NCBI GenBank assembly: GCA_026874595.1
Contig: CM049311.1
Location: 16,639,676 to 16,703,675, forward strand
DNA: 64,000 nt
DNA from: Sipunculus nudus
Taxonomy: Eukaryota > Annelida > Sipuncula > Golfingiida > Sipunculidae
Reading direction: 5' to 3'
Notes under the pieces: generated by a model
Databases searched by the model: none
Told to the model about the DNA's origin: nothing
What the model saw: the letters and a program-made list of their open reading frames with translations, nothing else
Program-made: the position numbers and the translations under genes
Part shown: piece by piece, positions 46,900 through 57,979 of the stretch
Layout: each line of letters starts with the position of its first letter
Position numbering within the stretch: the first letter of the stretch is position 1

Positions 46900-47200
46900 A
46901 TCTACCACTGCCTGCAACTGGTGTTAAGCGATAGCCGCCCTAGAGCCTGGAGTTTCTCGCGTAGTTGCTTTTTAATTTAGAGATGATATGCTATGAAACT
47001 ACAAATATATTTGACACACAAAAAAAAAATCACAATATCAGCCACAACCCATCAGAACAGCTAGCCCAATACCACAACTATCTCTTCACATATCCGTGGT
47101 TTCTTTTTTCGCACGCTATACTAGGGTCAAGTTTTGCTGACAGACAGGGTGTTTGATTGCACGTCGTCATCAATTCATCTTCGTTTTCAGGGAACCGTGA
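46900..47200. repeat. three-copy block, copy 3
   Basis: TTAAGCGATAG, GGAGTTTCTCGCG, TAGAGATGATATGCTATGAAAC, TCAGCC.CAACCCATCAGAA and GGTGTTTGATTGCACGTCG match the blocks at 36.7-36.95 and 43.1-43.35 kb in order. Diverged more than copies 1 and 2 are from each other. Confidence 0.55.
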
Positions 47201-47894
47201 AAAAGCTGTACTGGGGCGATTTCACTTTTCTACAGTCTCAGTCTGCGACTAGTCCATAGGATAACGCAAGTTTTCTGATGGTTGCCAGTTTGCAAGTTTG
47301 CCAGTTGGCCGGATTGCATTATATAACCTACATTTTATTGTAGAGATCAGCATATAATCTTGAATTCATAAAAAAAAACTATTGATTGTATTTTCGAGGA
47401 GCGAGTTTAGAAAAACACCACAGTTCATGTTCAGAATATTTTGATGTCGCAGATAAGTATCTGTACCTCGATGTTCCTTCAGTTATATTGATAGTTTTAA
47501 TTAAAGTATGGAAACTAATTATGAAAAGACTACCTTTGCTATGTCGGCCATGGTGAGAGAGGGTCATGCGTTAAAGCTGCCATTAAATGTAAGGCCGCTT
47601 ACTACTGTATTACTTGTGCCCTTACATGGTTGCGAGGTTCGGGGAGCTAACAATTTTTCAGTTTTAAAAATATTCACTTGCAGATCATGAAATTGTTATA
47701 AGTCGTCTCTAACTCAACAATTACCATATTTTTATGGGGAAGTTGTAAGGTACCCGTTTTATATAGAAGCAAAGCAACATTCCTTAAATCGATAAAAAAA
47801 TCACATTTGAAATATATCGCAGTATTCTTTATCTGATTTGTTCGGGAAATATATATTCAGGGTGTGAATCGGATGTTCAGGATTCTCTTGTGAA

Positions 47895-47965
47895 TGGCAT
47901 GCAAACTCTGTGGTTAGAGCATTGAGATAGGAACCCGAAAGGGTTCAATAAAAGTCGGGTTGAAA
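47895..47965 (+). repeat. tRNA-like sequence, probable SINE head
   Basis: AACTCTGTGGTTAGAGCATTG fits a tRNA D-arm/A box (TAGCTCAGTGGTTAGAGC type), and GGGTTCAATAAAAGTC at 47,941 fits a degraded B box. The middle GAACCCGAAAGGGTTC is self-complementary. The 3' half does not fold as an intact tRNA, so a tRNA-derived SINE relic is favoured. Confidence 0.5.
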
Positions 47966-48164
47966 GACCAATACAAAAAAGTTGGCATGACATATTTCAA
48001 ATGTTTTGGTGAGCAGGTGTTATTTTTGATTTAAAGAGAGAATATTTTTAATCTTAAGTTGATATTTTTGTGTAACCCACAAATAGTGACCATTTTTATT
48101 AATTGTCCCTTTAAAACCGAGCGTACTCCACCCAGACAGTTTTCTTGTGTTTGAATGCCCATGT

Positions 48165-48200
48165 ACATGTTAAACGTTGAGAACATGTTAAACGTTGAGA
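48165..48200. repeat. perfect 18-bp tandem duplication
   Basis: ACATGTTAAACGTTGAGA occurs twice with no mismatch and no spacer. Each unit contains ACATGT and AACGTT palindromes. Confidence 0.9.
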
Positions 48201-48709
48201 GAAATACACTATAGTTCTATGATTCTTCTATCGGTTAATTCCGTCGAGCCATCAGTCATATTTAAAAGCAAGAGAACTAGCAAGTACATGAAAGGTACCT
48301 GGAGGCCATGAGAATCGAGAAGTGTATTAAGGCGTTCATATAGGGAGATCATTGAGTAGTTTAGGTTGCTTTTATTAGCGGTTCATTTAGTTCAAATGAT
48401 CAGTTTTATTTTCTTCTATTGTTTCATTTGTTGTACCTAACAATTTTTCTAATGCAAAGGTCATTAAAATTAGATCAGTGGTACTGGCAAATTTTTAGGG
48501 TGGCTTTTTTTTATGTGATATTCTGTGTAAAATCAACTCTCTCTTTGGGTTTAATAGTACATTTCCACCACATAAACGACATGCCAGGTGTCATTTTTGT
48601 TTTAATTAAACTTTTTAGTAGGCGATGACACCAGAAGAAATATGAAAACTAATTTTCTTTTAAACATGTTGCATTTATCTTATTCTTCCCTGGCCCTGAC
48701 AACCCCTAG

Positions 48710-48748
48710 CTACCACCGTTGCTTTAGTCACAAATCCATCAACAACTG
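48710..48748 (+). CDS. shortened mucin-like exon with shifted acceptor (39 nt)
   Basis: The place of the usual acceptor reads TTATTCTTCCCTGGCCCTGAC, so the AG before TGGCCC is lost. Inside the old exon CCCCTAG at 48,703-48,709 provides a new AG. From there to GTAAGCAGG, phase 1 reads TTVALVTNPSTT with split codons: 39 nt, in frame, no stop. Retention of the full old exon would be impossible without the AG. The shared intron flanks (TTGCATTTATCTTATTCTT) show its origin from the 60-nt exon family. It may be used, or it may be a dead exon. Confidence 0.45.
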
Positions 48749-49584
48749 GTAAGCAGGATACATGATGCAACAGGTCAAGTTTCATGCAAAAATTGACCTT
48801 CTTAAGATTATGGGATTAAAACGATATTTCCTATTTGATATGTGGTTACCTTATTTTCTTTAAAAACGTATGATTAATTGACGGAAAAGAGGATCTGCAC
48901 TGATAGTTAAACTATTTTTGGCTCTTTCCTTAACTGCTTTCTTGTGGATGACACTACTATTCTTCAAAAACTTTGAGAATAATGATTGTTGCCACTCATC
49001 TCCAACCAATTTGAAGACAAAGGGAAAGTCTCTTTCAGGAGGAAACTAAAATATATTTCTTTCCTCATTTTGTTTTAAGAGATCATTATGGTCTGTATTC
49101 ATCTAGGTTTTGGAAAGGGTGTAACACCCACAGGTGCTAGACTGCGGTATACATTCAGAATTTTAAGTATTTACAGGGGTACTTTACAAATCGTTTCATC
49201 TGTGATAAAATTCCAAGATTCCCAAGGGATACTTTGAAGCACAAAAGGTATCCATCCATACACGTAACACCCAAGACAGCATGTTCTAAAACGCACAGCT
49301 ATCAACATACTACCCTACATATTTACTTAGGAAAAACTCGGACAGGCAATAAAGCGTTCAGACTGCAAAGACATAGGCAGCAACAAACTACGCTGACCTG
49401 TATACAGGCTCAGTGAAAAGTAACAAGGCAAAATCATCGACACAAAATCTATCATTAGAGCAAAGTCAAACATATAACACACTGCCGGCCAATAATATGA
49501 CCTTATAACTCAAATTCCTGGTACCTCTGGGGTTGCAATATTGTTTGAAATCACTTCTGCCTGGCTTAACTATTGAAAAAACTG

Positions 49585-50040
49585 CAAATTTTTACAAAAA
49601 AAATGGCTAAAGAGCCCACTAAGCATGCTCACAAAGCCAAAACAAGATTAGTGTCTACACCCTGGACAATCAAAGGGGGAAAAATTATCCCATTTCTAAG
49701 AATGCTTATGGGTGGATTAAGTTCAAAATGTCAGTGTTCTGAGTTTTCAATTTTTTATTTATCATTTTTTGTTTGAGGCCTGAGGGACGAAATTAATACC
49801 AATTGGTAATGTAATTGTTACCAAAAAAAATGGCTACAAAGTCCACTGAGCATGCTCACAAAACCAATAGAAGCTTGTATCTACACATTTGACAATCAAA
49901 GGTGAAAAATGATGTATATTTCTATGAATGCTTACGGGTGGATTAAGTTCAAAATATCAGTGTGATTTGGTTTCAAATTTCTGATTTGTCATTTTTTTGT
50001 TCGAAGACCCAGGGGTGAAAATTTGTAATAATTGGTAATG
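49585..50040 (+). repeat. two-copy tandem repeat, period about 227 bp
   Basis: AATGGCTA.A.AG.CCACT.AGCATGCTCACAAA is followed in both units by TGGACAATCAAAGG/TTGACAATCAAAGG, GGGTGGATTAAGTTCAAAAT and AATTGGTAAT at the unit end. The start word lies at 49,604 and 49,831. A third, partial copy is at 34,680-34,800. This is intron sequence of the mucin-like gene. Confidence 0.8.
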
Positions 50041-50442
50041 TTAGCAAGCACTTTCTTGTTACCTTCAGCTCCCGAAAATATCATAAGTGATTCTTAGAGT
50101 TCAAACTGATAAGTTTAGTTTTCTTTATTTTTTTTTACTTATTTGACTTATATTTTAAAGGAAGAGAGCGTCGAAGTGAATTTACATGCATTCCAATGGT
50201 TAAAGTTATTTTTAGGATATATATAAATTGACAATACATTTCCTTTGTATTGCAGAAATGGTGATTATTTATTAAATGATGAAAGTAAAAATAACATAGT
50301 TTTACTTGGAAAAGAAATGTCAATAAGCATTCATTAATTAAGGTAAAAATGTTAAAAGCGGGCGATGGTCAAGACATTATTTTGTCAAACTGTTTTTTTT
50401 AAACATATTGTATGAAAATATTGCATTTATCTTATTCTACAG

Positions 50443-50502
50443 TGTCCCCGTCGACCACACCAGCCACCACTGTCGCTCCAAGCACAAATCCGGCAACAAC
50501 TG
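50443..50502 (+). CDS. mucin-like Thr/Pro-rich exon (60 nt)
   Basis: The exon lies between CTTATTCTACAG and GTAAGCACG. In phase 1 it reads SPSTTPATTVAPSTNPATT. It has the same layout as the other 60-nt exons with Ser replacing some Thr, a change that keeps O-glycosylation sites. Upstream GCATTTATCTTATTCT is shared with the 48,710 exon region. Confidence 0.75.
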
Positions 50503-51258
50503 GTAAGCACGATGCATGGCGCTTCAGGGTTCTATTCTCATGCCATAAAACCACGTGGATCATTTTGATGCAAGGACTTACAAGGTCCTTCCTGTTTCAT
50601 GTGATTATATACATGACTGATATATTAAACTGTATCGGCTTGGGTCTTTGTGGAACTCCCATTCTTTTTCTTGTGGGGAGTCAATAACAATGTTACCAAA
50701 CCTTCAATTGCTATTAGAATGACTAAAAACTACCAACGTCCATCTAGCAGCAAATCTAGAGAGGATTTTCATTACTAATAAGCTAAATCATGTGAGGTCT
50801 GTCCTCAGTTTGTTTTGAAAATCGTTAGGATCTTCATGTATCCTCCTTGTTTTTTTTTTGTTAGAAGATGAATGTTATTTATTTCATATAGCCTTTCGTG
50901 GGCATTGAGTAATTTTTTATATGTGATTTCTTATCGGTACATTTAATTTTGGCAGTCGGTCATCTTTAAAATATGAAACGTTAAGGAGTAATGTTTTGGA
51001 ATATTGTTAGCAGAAACTTGCATTTTACTATAAAGAAGATAAAATATGCAACATTTCATATGGACATGGCATAGTATGAATATGCATTGTGTCATATAGG
51101 GGAATATTAAGAAGGATGATATCCTTTCTAAAATGAATATGTGGAAAACTATTTTTTCTGCAAGGGAGGACACTAAATTCACATACATCTACTTAGCGTG
51201 CCAAATATTGATTTATAATAAGGTACCTAATATGTTGATTTCTACATTATACCCTCAG

Positions 51259-51348
51259 TGACTCCTACTACAACACCAGCTACAACCATTACTCCCACCA
51301 CAACTCCAGCAACAACCGTTGTTCCAACCACCATTCCAACAACAACCG
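51259..51348 (+). CDS. mucin-like Thr/Pro-rich exon, three repeat units (90 nt)
   Basis: The exon lies between TTATACCCTCAG and GTAAGGGTA. In phase 1 it holds three 10-residue units: TPTTTPATTI, TPTTTPATTV and VPTTIPTTT plus a split codon. Its length is exactly one and a half times that of the 60-nt exons, so units have also been gained inside an exon. The flanking introns do not resemble those of the other exons. It is the last Thr-rich exon seen before the cysteine-bearing exons. Confidence 0.78.
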
Positions 51349-51351
51349 GTA

Positions 51352-52755
51352 AGGGTAGCTAAAAATTAATTTTAACTCGATTTTGCTGATTTCGTTAAGA
51401 TTGATTTTTAAGGATGGCTGTAGAGTATAAAGTGAAATAATATTGATTGATCATATCTTTTTCTTTTAAGTATGCATAGTGGAGGAAGGATGTCAAATTG
51501 TCTTAATATTAGGCCGAATCTTTTAGTTCCGGATCTCAGCGATACCGAGTAGTTCCTCTTTCGTTAGTAGGTCTAATTTGTGTACTGTGGAAGTATTTTG
51601 CCCCTGCTGAAAGGTATTGCCTTGCAAACAATCAACCTCATATAGCAACCGTGCTGACTGATAAATTAATCGCAGCGTTTGGCCAATCATTTTGCGGGGC
51701 AAACATCCTGATAGATCCAATAAGGGATTTAAATCATCCTTAACAGAATCATATCTTACTCATCTAGGCTTTGAAGCAATTGTTGAAATGTATATAAAAT
51801 TTCATTAATTGTAGTTATGGAACTATGCAGCCTTCTATACATACACATAATTAATACAATGTGTATTCTTATAAAAGTCTTTTATTTACTTCTTTTTGGC
51901 ATATATTCATCAAATAGTCTTCAGGCGGCAAGACTATCATTATATATTATATATTATATATTATATTTTTGTATGAATTTAAACTACATAAAAACATATT
52001 TTAATCATAAAAGGGTCATTCTGTAATAATAAACATTTCGCTTAGATGTACATCAAAGATAAAAGGCTAGCCAAACCAAAACATTGTTATATGACCAAAG
52101 TTAAAATCTCACAAATACGACCAACCCAAACTTAAGGCCACTTTCATTCCGCACGGAAGTCTTAATTAAAAAAAATGTAAAACAATAATTTAAAAAAATA
52201 TAATTATTCGTTGCATTGCAAGTCTTTCTTTATATTTATCCTTCGCTGTACTGTTTCCAGTCATATATCAATCAATGTCATAATTATTCTATTTTTTTTT
52301 AAATCTGCAAGCACTTCGAACATGTACACATTGATCATTTCTTTTCTATAAGACTGATAACAATTTCATTGTAAGATGAGACCTCACTGGTTCTCACTCT
52401 CAACGGGCAATAGGTTCCAAAGCGGGATTATACGATTTGAAAAGGATCCGAAAACATTAATTGAATTGTTATAAACATTGACACATTCATTGAGCTTATT
52501 TTGGTCACTGTCTGCCCAGTATTTACCGAACAATGAATCCAGATGTAATATTATAAACATAATCTTGTCAAGTAGTGACCTTCTTGTGGGTGACCGGGCA
52601 CTTTCTATTAAGTAATTTTTTTGTACCTACAACACCTTGAATCAATCAGCTTAAACTCATTAGGTCCAAACATCTTGTTCAATCCTAATTTGTACATGGA
52701 TAGTACCTTTCTTTACTTTTAGAGGTATTTCTGCAACATTACGTGACCTCTGTTT
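51352..52755. other. non-coding stretch, probable intron
   Basis: No gene recognised. A short TATAT/TATTA-rich repeat lies near 51,936-51,966. Open frames are short and featureless. Confidence 0.5.
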
Positions 52756-52756
52756 G

Positions 52757-52758
<2 letters not shown>

Positions 52759-52791
<33 letters not shown>
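52759..52791. repeat. (TA)n microsatellite
   Basis: TA array that seems to mark the left edge of recognisable similarity for gypsy element 2. Confidence 0.95.
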
Positions 52792-52795
<4 letters not shown>

Positions 52796-53259
52796 CATCA
52801 TTTAATTTAAGGACGCATTTTAAAATAGGACACCCTACTGGTGTATTATCTCATTAATACAAAAAATAAAACTGGACACGCCTCGAGACACAAAAGTACG
52901 AAAAAAAAAACCAAACACACAGGTGCGCTGCCCCTGTGGTCTATAGAATGAATGTCACCACAGGTACCGGTCTAGACAAGACAATTCTGACTGAGTTGAA
53001 ACTGCACTGACCTAAATCCAAAACATGACACTTAATTGGGTTCCCATCCTATGTTAACATCCATATCTGATACTGGTAACACTAATAAAATATATAAGTC
53101 AAAGCTCTCTGGTTATTTCACTCCCCCTTTAAAAAAATAATATATATATATATATGTGTGTCAAAAAAGTATACATAACCGACTCTTACAATTTCCCTGG
53201 AAACATTATACAATATATCTACTCGTATCTATATACTTTGCCCCATAATTTAGTTTGCC

Positions 53260-53562
53260 AGAAACAGCCTGTATACCAAATCTTAACTCATGTAACACTA
53301 AAATCGATCTCATAACTCTCTTGTTTACGCATTTGCTTATGCTATTACGCTTGAGAGGCTTGTGATCTGGTTCGTTCATGAACGGTCTACATAACAAGAA
53401 CATCTCAAATTTGCATTTCTTGAATTTCTCTCTAAACTCGAACGGAGCACGATAGGGGTTCCATTTCACTGGTGTTCTTTGAATACTTCCCACATTGATA
53501 CAGCAGATCACATATCTAGCGATGTTTTTGCTTGCCTTACTCGGCATTGAGCTGTACGTCAC
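53260..53562 (-). pseudogene. gypsy RNase H fragment, element 2
   Basis: Minus strand: EFREKFKKCKFEMFLLCRPF, then DHKPLKR (the TDHKPL motif of gypsy RNase H) and LHELRFGIQAVSGKLNY at the domain end. It is homologous to 7,603-7,797 of element 1. The frame stays open for 118 codons, but no RT catalytic box was found upstream (53.6-54.5 kb), so RT is deleted or beyond recognition. Confidence 0.7.
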
Positions 53563-55169
53563 GTTCAGTTTGGGTATGCACCGTTGATGGTAATGAAACG
53601 TCGAAGATTTAGTTTACTCCCTCCAAGTTTAATACTCCGACTAGGGGAGATTCGACTTTACAATCTGGACTATCCGGATATCCTACGGATTTGTTTGTAC
53701 TTAATCTGACCGCCGCTAAGACATGCTGAGGATATGTCCTTGCGTGACATAGGGACACGACCTGCAGAACTCTGCAATGGCTCCGTTTATCTCCTTCAAG
53801 TCGAACTGGGCATCTTAAAATTCACATGTTAGATCTACGCCGTAATGGCCCGCCGTTACCGCTTCGTGGCCAATCTTTATAACATCAGTCCGAAAAGGAC
53901 TGGCTTCGCACGATACCAGTTCCATTCAGAAAACCGTTTTTATCTCGCGCAATTCGGATTAAGAAAACGTCCTTAGGCTTAGCAGGCTACCGGTTTGGAG
54001 CTTACGACTGATCCTTCTCCTGAATCTTCCAAAATTTTGCTAACATCAAAACACTTACATCAGCGATTGGACTGGCTACCAGCAAACTTCGCGTCGGCAT
54101 CTTTCGTGTACGTGCAGCGGCAATTGTTTTTTTTTACCGCCGATGTCACCTTCTTTGGGGAATCTACAGTGTCCCTTACTACCTTTGAATTCCGATTAGA
54201 TCTTCATGTAGAGTTCGGATCGTTCTGATTCCCAGCACCCGATATGTTTCCTATCTCTAAATCGCAAACAGCATCTCCGACTACCATAACTTCAATATGT
54301 TCTCACAAAATAGGGACAAATTACACTGATCATGGCTGTAGGAAAACGAATTACTGAGCCATGTTTGAACCGACACTCGACGTTGTGTTCGGTGAACTGG
54401 TTCGGATAAAAGTACGTTTCACGTACTTCTACTGAGGAGTGACCGGACTCGCTTGGAGGATTCGGGCTTATGCTACGGTTTAACCCCCTGCCTATCACTA
54501 GACTTATCCCTACGCTGTTCAACAGCTATATGCCATTACAAATTAATGATGAACCATTACAAATTAAACAACGTATGCCCCTGATTATTTAATCGACTGA
54601 TCCCATTATCCTCGATCTACCTTTTCTCTCAATTGGGGTTATCCCTGGCCTACGCAGGATGCATTATTTCGGGAGCTAACCAAAAAAAAAAAAAAACGGG
54701 AAGCCTACGGGCTTTCGTATAACGCTCGGCCATCTCCTGCATGCTATTAATATCACGACATTGTCTCTCTTTCAAAAAACGCAGCGAGATCCTTGCTGCA
54801 ACAGTTAAAATACTCTTCGCGCATTAGCAAGTCAACCAACAGATTGAGGTCATCGCATATGCCTGCCATCTCGATCCAGTTGTAAAAAGAATCCGCTGAG
54901 AAGTACCTCTGACTGACTGTGGGTTTCGCCTCCCGCAGTCCATGGCATCGCTTACGGCTAACTTTGCTTTAGTATCAAGCGCCTTACCACGCAACGAAGG
55001 ACTAAATTATAAAGCCAAGCTCTCTTGATCGTGGTCTTGACACAAACCTTAACGTTCAAATCGCCCCAGAAACGCATCTAGTTATCGTGCTACCTGTCAA
55101 ACGGAGAAGACATGAGTTTCAGGACAGATTCTCTACTCCTCATATGTTTATTATCCCCCTCATCATTGC

Positions 55170-55380
55170 TGTATGCTGATTTCAATTTCAACATTTCTAA
55201 CTGCTGGGCTCTCTGAGCTTCGCTTTCTACGCAGTTTACGCTTTGTTGCTTCACGTTCCCGTTCTACGTCCCTACGCTGCATCTCTCGCTGCTTCGCTTC
55301 TAAAGCCTCAACACGCTTGTTAACAAACTCTTTTCGTCACCGTCTTTGTACCCTAGCGCTTGCCCACAATTGACGATGGA
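55170..55380 (-). pseudogene. conserved internal segment of the gypsy pair
   Basis: Aligns with 8,690-8,790 of element 1 on the same strand. The minus-strand reading is rich in Arg/Lys/Glu/Ala (for example NKRVEALEAKQREM), suggesting a coiled-coil or gag-type segment. No zinc knuckle was recognised. Confidence 0.4.
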
Positions 55381-57261
55381 CTTCGAAAACTCCATGTTTA
55401 CGTTCAAATTGACCCGTTGCACAAAGCAACGCGTACCATATACAGAAGATCTGCTACTGCAAACAGTAAGCGCTGGTTAAGCGAAGCAGTTGTATCCCTA
55501 CAATCACACGTGGGCTGCGCCGAAAATCAAAGGACGCACGGACAGACAGATATACGCAAATAAAAAGGAGACACTTACCTGTCGTTTCACCTCACTAAAT
55601 AAATCATCAAAGACCTAAATTATTAAATTGAGCTAAACAGCTCCTTTTGTCAAATCTATGCTCTAGTCTGAGTCGATACCAAGCACATTACCGTGGTTTA
55701 CCATGTCATAAGTACTAACATGCCTTGACCCTAAACGATTCAGTACAGACTCTCAATTTCAAATATTACAAACAATTAAAAAGGCCAGAGTAGATATGTC
55801 AAACACCAATATGGAAAATTTGCCCAATACAGAGGATTTAAAATTCTTGAAAGGATATCAGCTCTTAAACAACCAAGCCAATCCTTACAATACGCTCTAC
55901 TTTAAAGGCGATATCCTCAAAATACTCTCACCATTCAAAGGCAAAATTATAAAATATGCTCGCCATTAAATGTAACACCGCCGGAGAGATGCAGAGTCGA
56001 GGTTCTTTAAACCGGCTGGGACTCTCACATACACATTCAAACGACGAAAAATTAGGAGTTAACTCAACAAAAATATATGATTCTGGTTAAATTACTCTTC
56101 TCTTGAGAGGCCTGCTTCACAAATGAACCCGTATCATGCACAAAAAACCCAATAATATTCAATCCCGTGTATGAAACTTACACAAAAGATTATCACTTGC
56201 TTACTCGGCAGATCACTTGACCGACGCGCACGTAATACCCGTGTTAGTTTTTATTTTATCATTAAAATAAAGAACCAAACATAGTCCAACCAAAACGAAA
56301 AATGGTTTTGTTTCGTAAAACTTTTTTTTACCAAAAAGAAACAACTGAGCGTGGAGCATATTAGTCAACGAATAAGAAGTTGGTTTAATCCTCTAAAGGC
56401 TTGGTGCTATAAGAAAGACGGGCCTACCCTGAAGACAGCTTTACACGTATCTAACAATGGATCCGCCCTTATAGGCATATACGGAATCATAGCCTTCTTA
56501 AGTGAGGCTAGGAGATACTTATATAAAACTAGAACTTCAACCAAAATAAAGCCATTAGAGCAGTTTTGAGGGTAAGTAGGATCACTTAAACTCCAGAACT
56601 AAGGACACACACAAACACATCGACTGTTGCGATTTCATGATAAATAATCCGTCTACAATTACAACAGGATAAAGCATATAAACCCATACAAATCTTAACA
56701 AATGATTACAATTACCGAAAAATAAATTATTTTATACTTAAAATCACAATCCCACCATATCCTATGTGGAAGATCATCATCATATCCACTAAGCAAGCAC
56801 CCTTGTCAAGTCAGCGCGATCTGAAACATTGCACTCAGTGTCACACCACTCGGGATGTGAACTTCCAGGTTCTTTTCAGTCTGTCAAAATAACAAGCAGA
56901 CCAGACATTAACACTCTCAAAACGTACTCGAAGACAGATGTAAGATAGAAAAATAATAAATAAAAAAATAACAAATGACAGGTAACTTACACATCTCTGG
57001 AGGGGGTAGGGGGTCAACATAAATAACGCAGTAATCATGTGACGACGTTCCACTTGTCCCTGGCGCAGTACACAAAAAACAAGGTCTATTCAAAGCATAA
57101 TACAGATGGACACAGAACACAACTGGTTCTTACTGCCGTATAAGTGTTCACCTTCCATAAATCAAAATTCGCTTGTCGCACACTGAATATTTTGTAGAGC
57201 CTTAGATCAACGACTCTCACACCTGTAGCCCTCCAGCCTCGGGTAACCTAAGATACCCACT

Positions 57262-57283
57262 CTGGCAGCAAAATTCTGCACCA
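57262..57283 (-). other. candidate primer-binding site of element 2
   Basis: The minus strand reads TGGTGCAGAATTTTGCTGCC, beginning with TGG as expected for the complement of a tRNA 3' CCA end. It lies immediately internal to the inferred LTR start at 57,284. The matching tRNA was not identified. Confidence 0.4.
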
Positions 57284-57974
57284 TCACAGTTGTGGGTCAA
57301 GACAAAGTCTCCCGCCTGTTTCTGGAACCACGTACTACTCATATATCACAAGAATACCAGTTCTCTGTGAAGAATACCACTGTCTCTGAGGTGCTTACCG
57401 AGAATTATCCAGGTAGCCTCACTTGACACAGACAAGATCTCTCAAAAATAAACACAAAAGTTAGCAAACAAGCCGGATGGACTGCTGAAACACTCAGGCG
57501 ACACTACCCTCACAAAGCGCTCCAGCTCTCACAAGTTGGACATGGTGTCACGGCTATTAGGGATTCATGGATTCATAACTCCCGCTAGCCTTTCCGCCAA
57601 TCAGCACTTCCATCAACTATGTCCGTTGTCATTACACATCGCACCTAACGCGTACACGCCCCAGGAGACGATTTCGTTGGAATGCTACCCGAAGCAAGTT
57701 CGAAGTTAAGATGTCGTGTACCAGACAGAGTTACTATGGAGACCTCGGTCTAATTTTTGCTACATAGAAAGGAACAACAAAGGATGGCACTTACTGAATA
57801 AGCTGCTATGAACTTTAATCCAATGAAACACGTGTTTTTTTTTATTATTTACTAAGTGGGTTACTCACGCAAATGGCTAAAAATGATGCTCTATAAAATA
57901 AACAAAACTTGCAAAACAGTTATCTGGCCATAACCCCAATATCTTATAAACAAAGCCACATTCCCCTGGTGACA
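57284..57974 (-). repeat. 5' LTR of gypsy-type element 2
   Basis: Plus-sense end AAAGCCACATTCCCCTGGTGACA parallels CTAAGTCACAGTCCTCTTGTGACA at 10,418. Plus-sense start TCACAG could be the expected TGTCAC with two bases lost. The 691-bp length agrees with the 689 bp of the element 1 left LTR. Confidence 0.5.
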
Positions 57975-57979
57975 CCAAG

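Larger units (their letters stand above)
47205..48660. other. non-coding stretch, probable intron
   Basis: No exon recognised. It holds the tRNA-like sequence near 47.9 kb and an 18-bp tandem near 48.18 kb. Confidence 0.5.
52800..57974 (-). mobile_element. gypsy-type LTR retrotransposon relic, element 2
   Basis: Minus-strand element related to 6,735-10,418. Shared stretches include GGACACGCCTC in the LTR, AAAGCC.CAACA.GCTTGTTAAC.AACTC (55,298-55,335 with 8,717-8,752), CTCTAGTCTGAGT (55,659; 9,031), TCAATATGGAAA (55,808; 9,230) and GAAC.TCCAGGTT.TTTT (56,858; 9,350). Its right LTR ends GGTGACA and a primer-site-like sequence lies beside the LTR start. It is longer than element 1 but equally broken. 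The left LTR is only partly recognisable (about 52,800-53,130). Confidence 0.7.
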
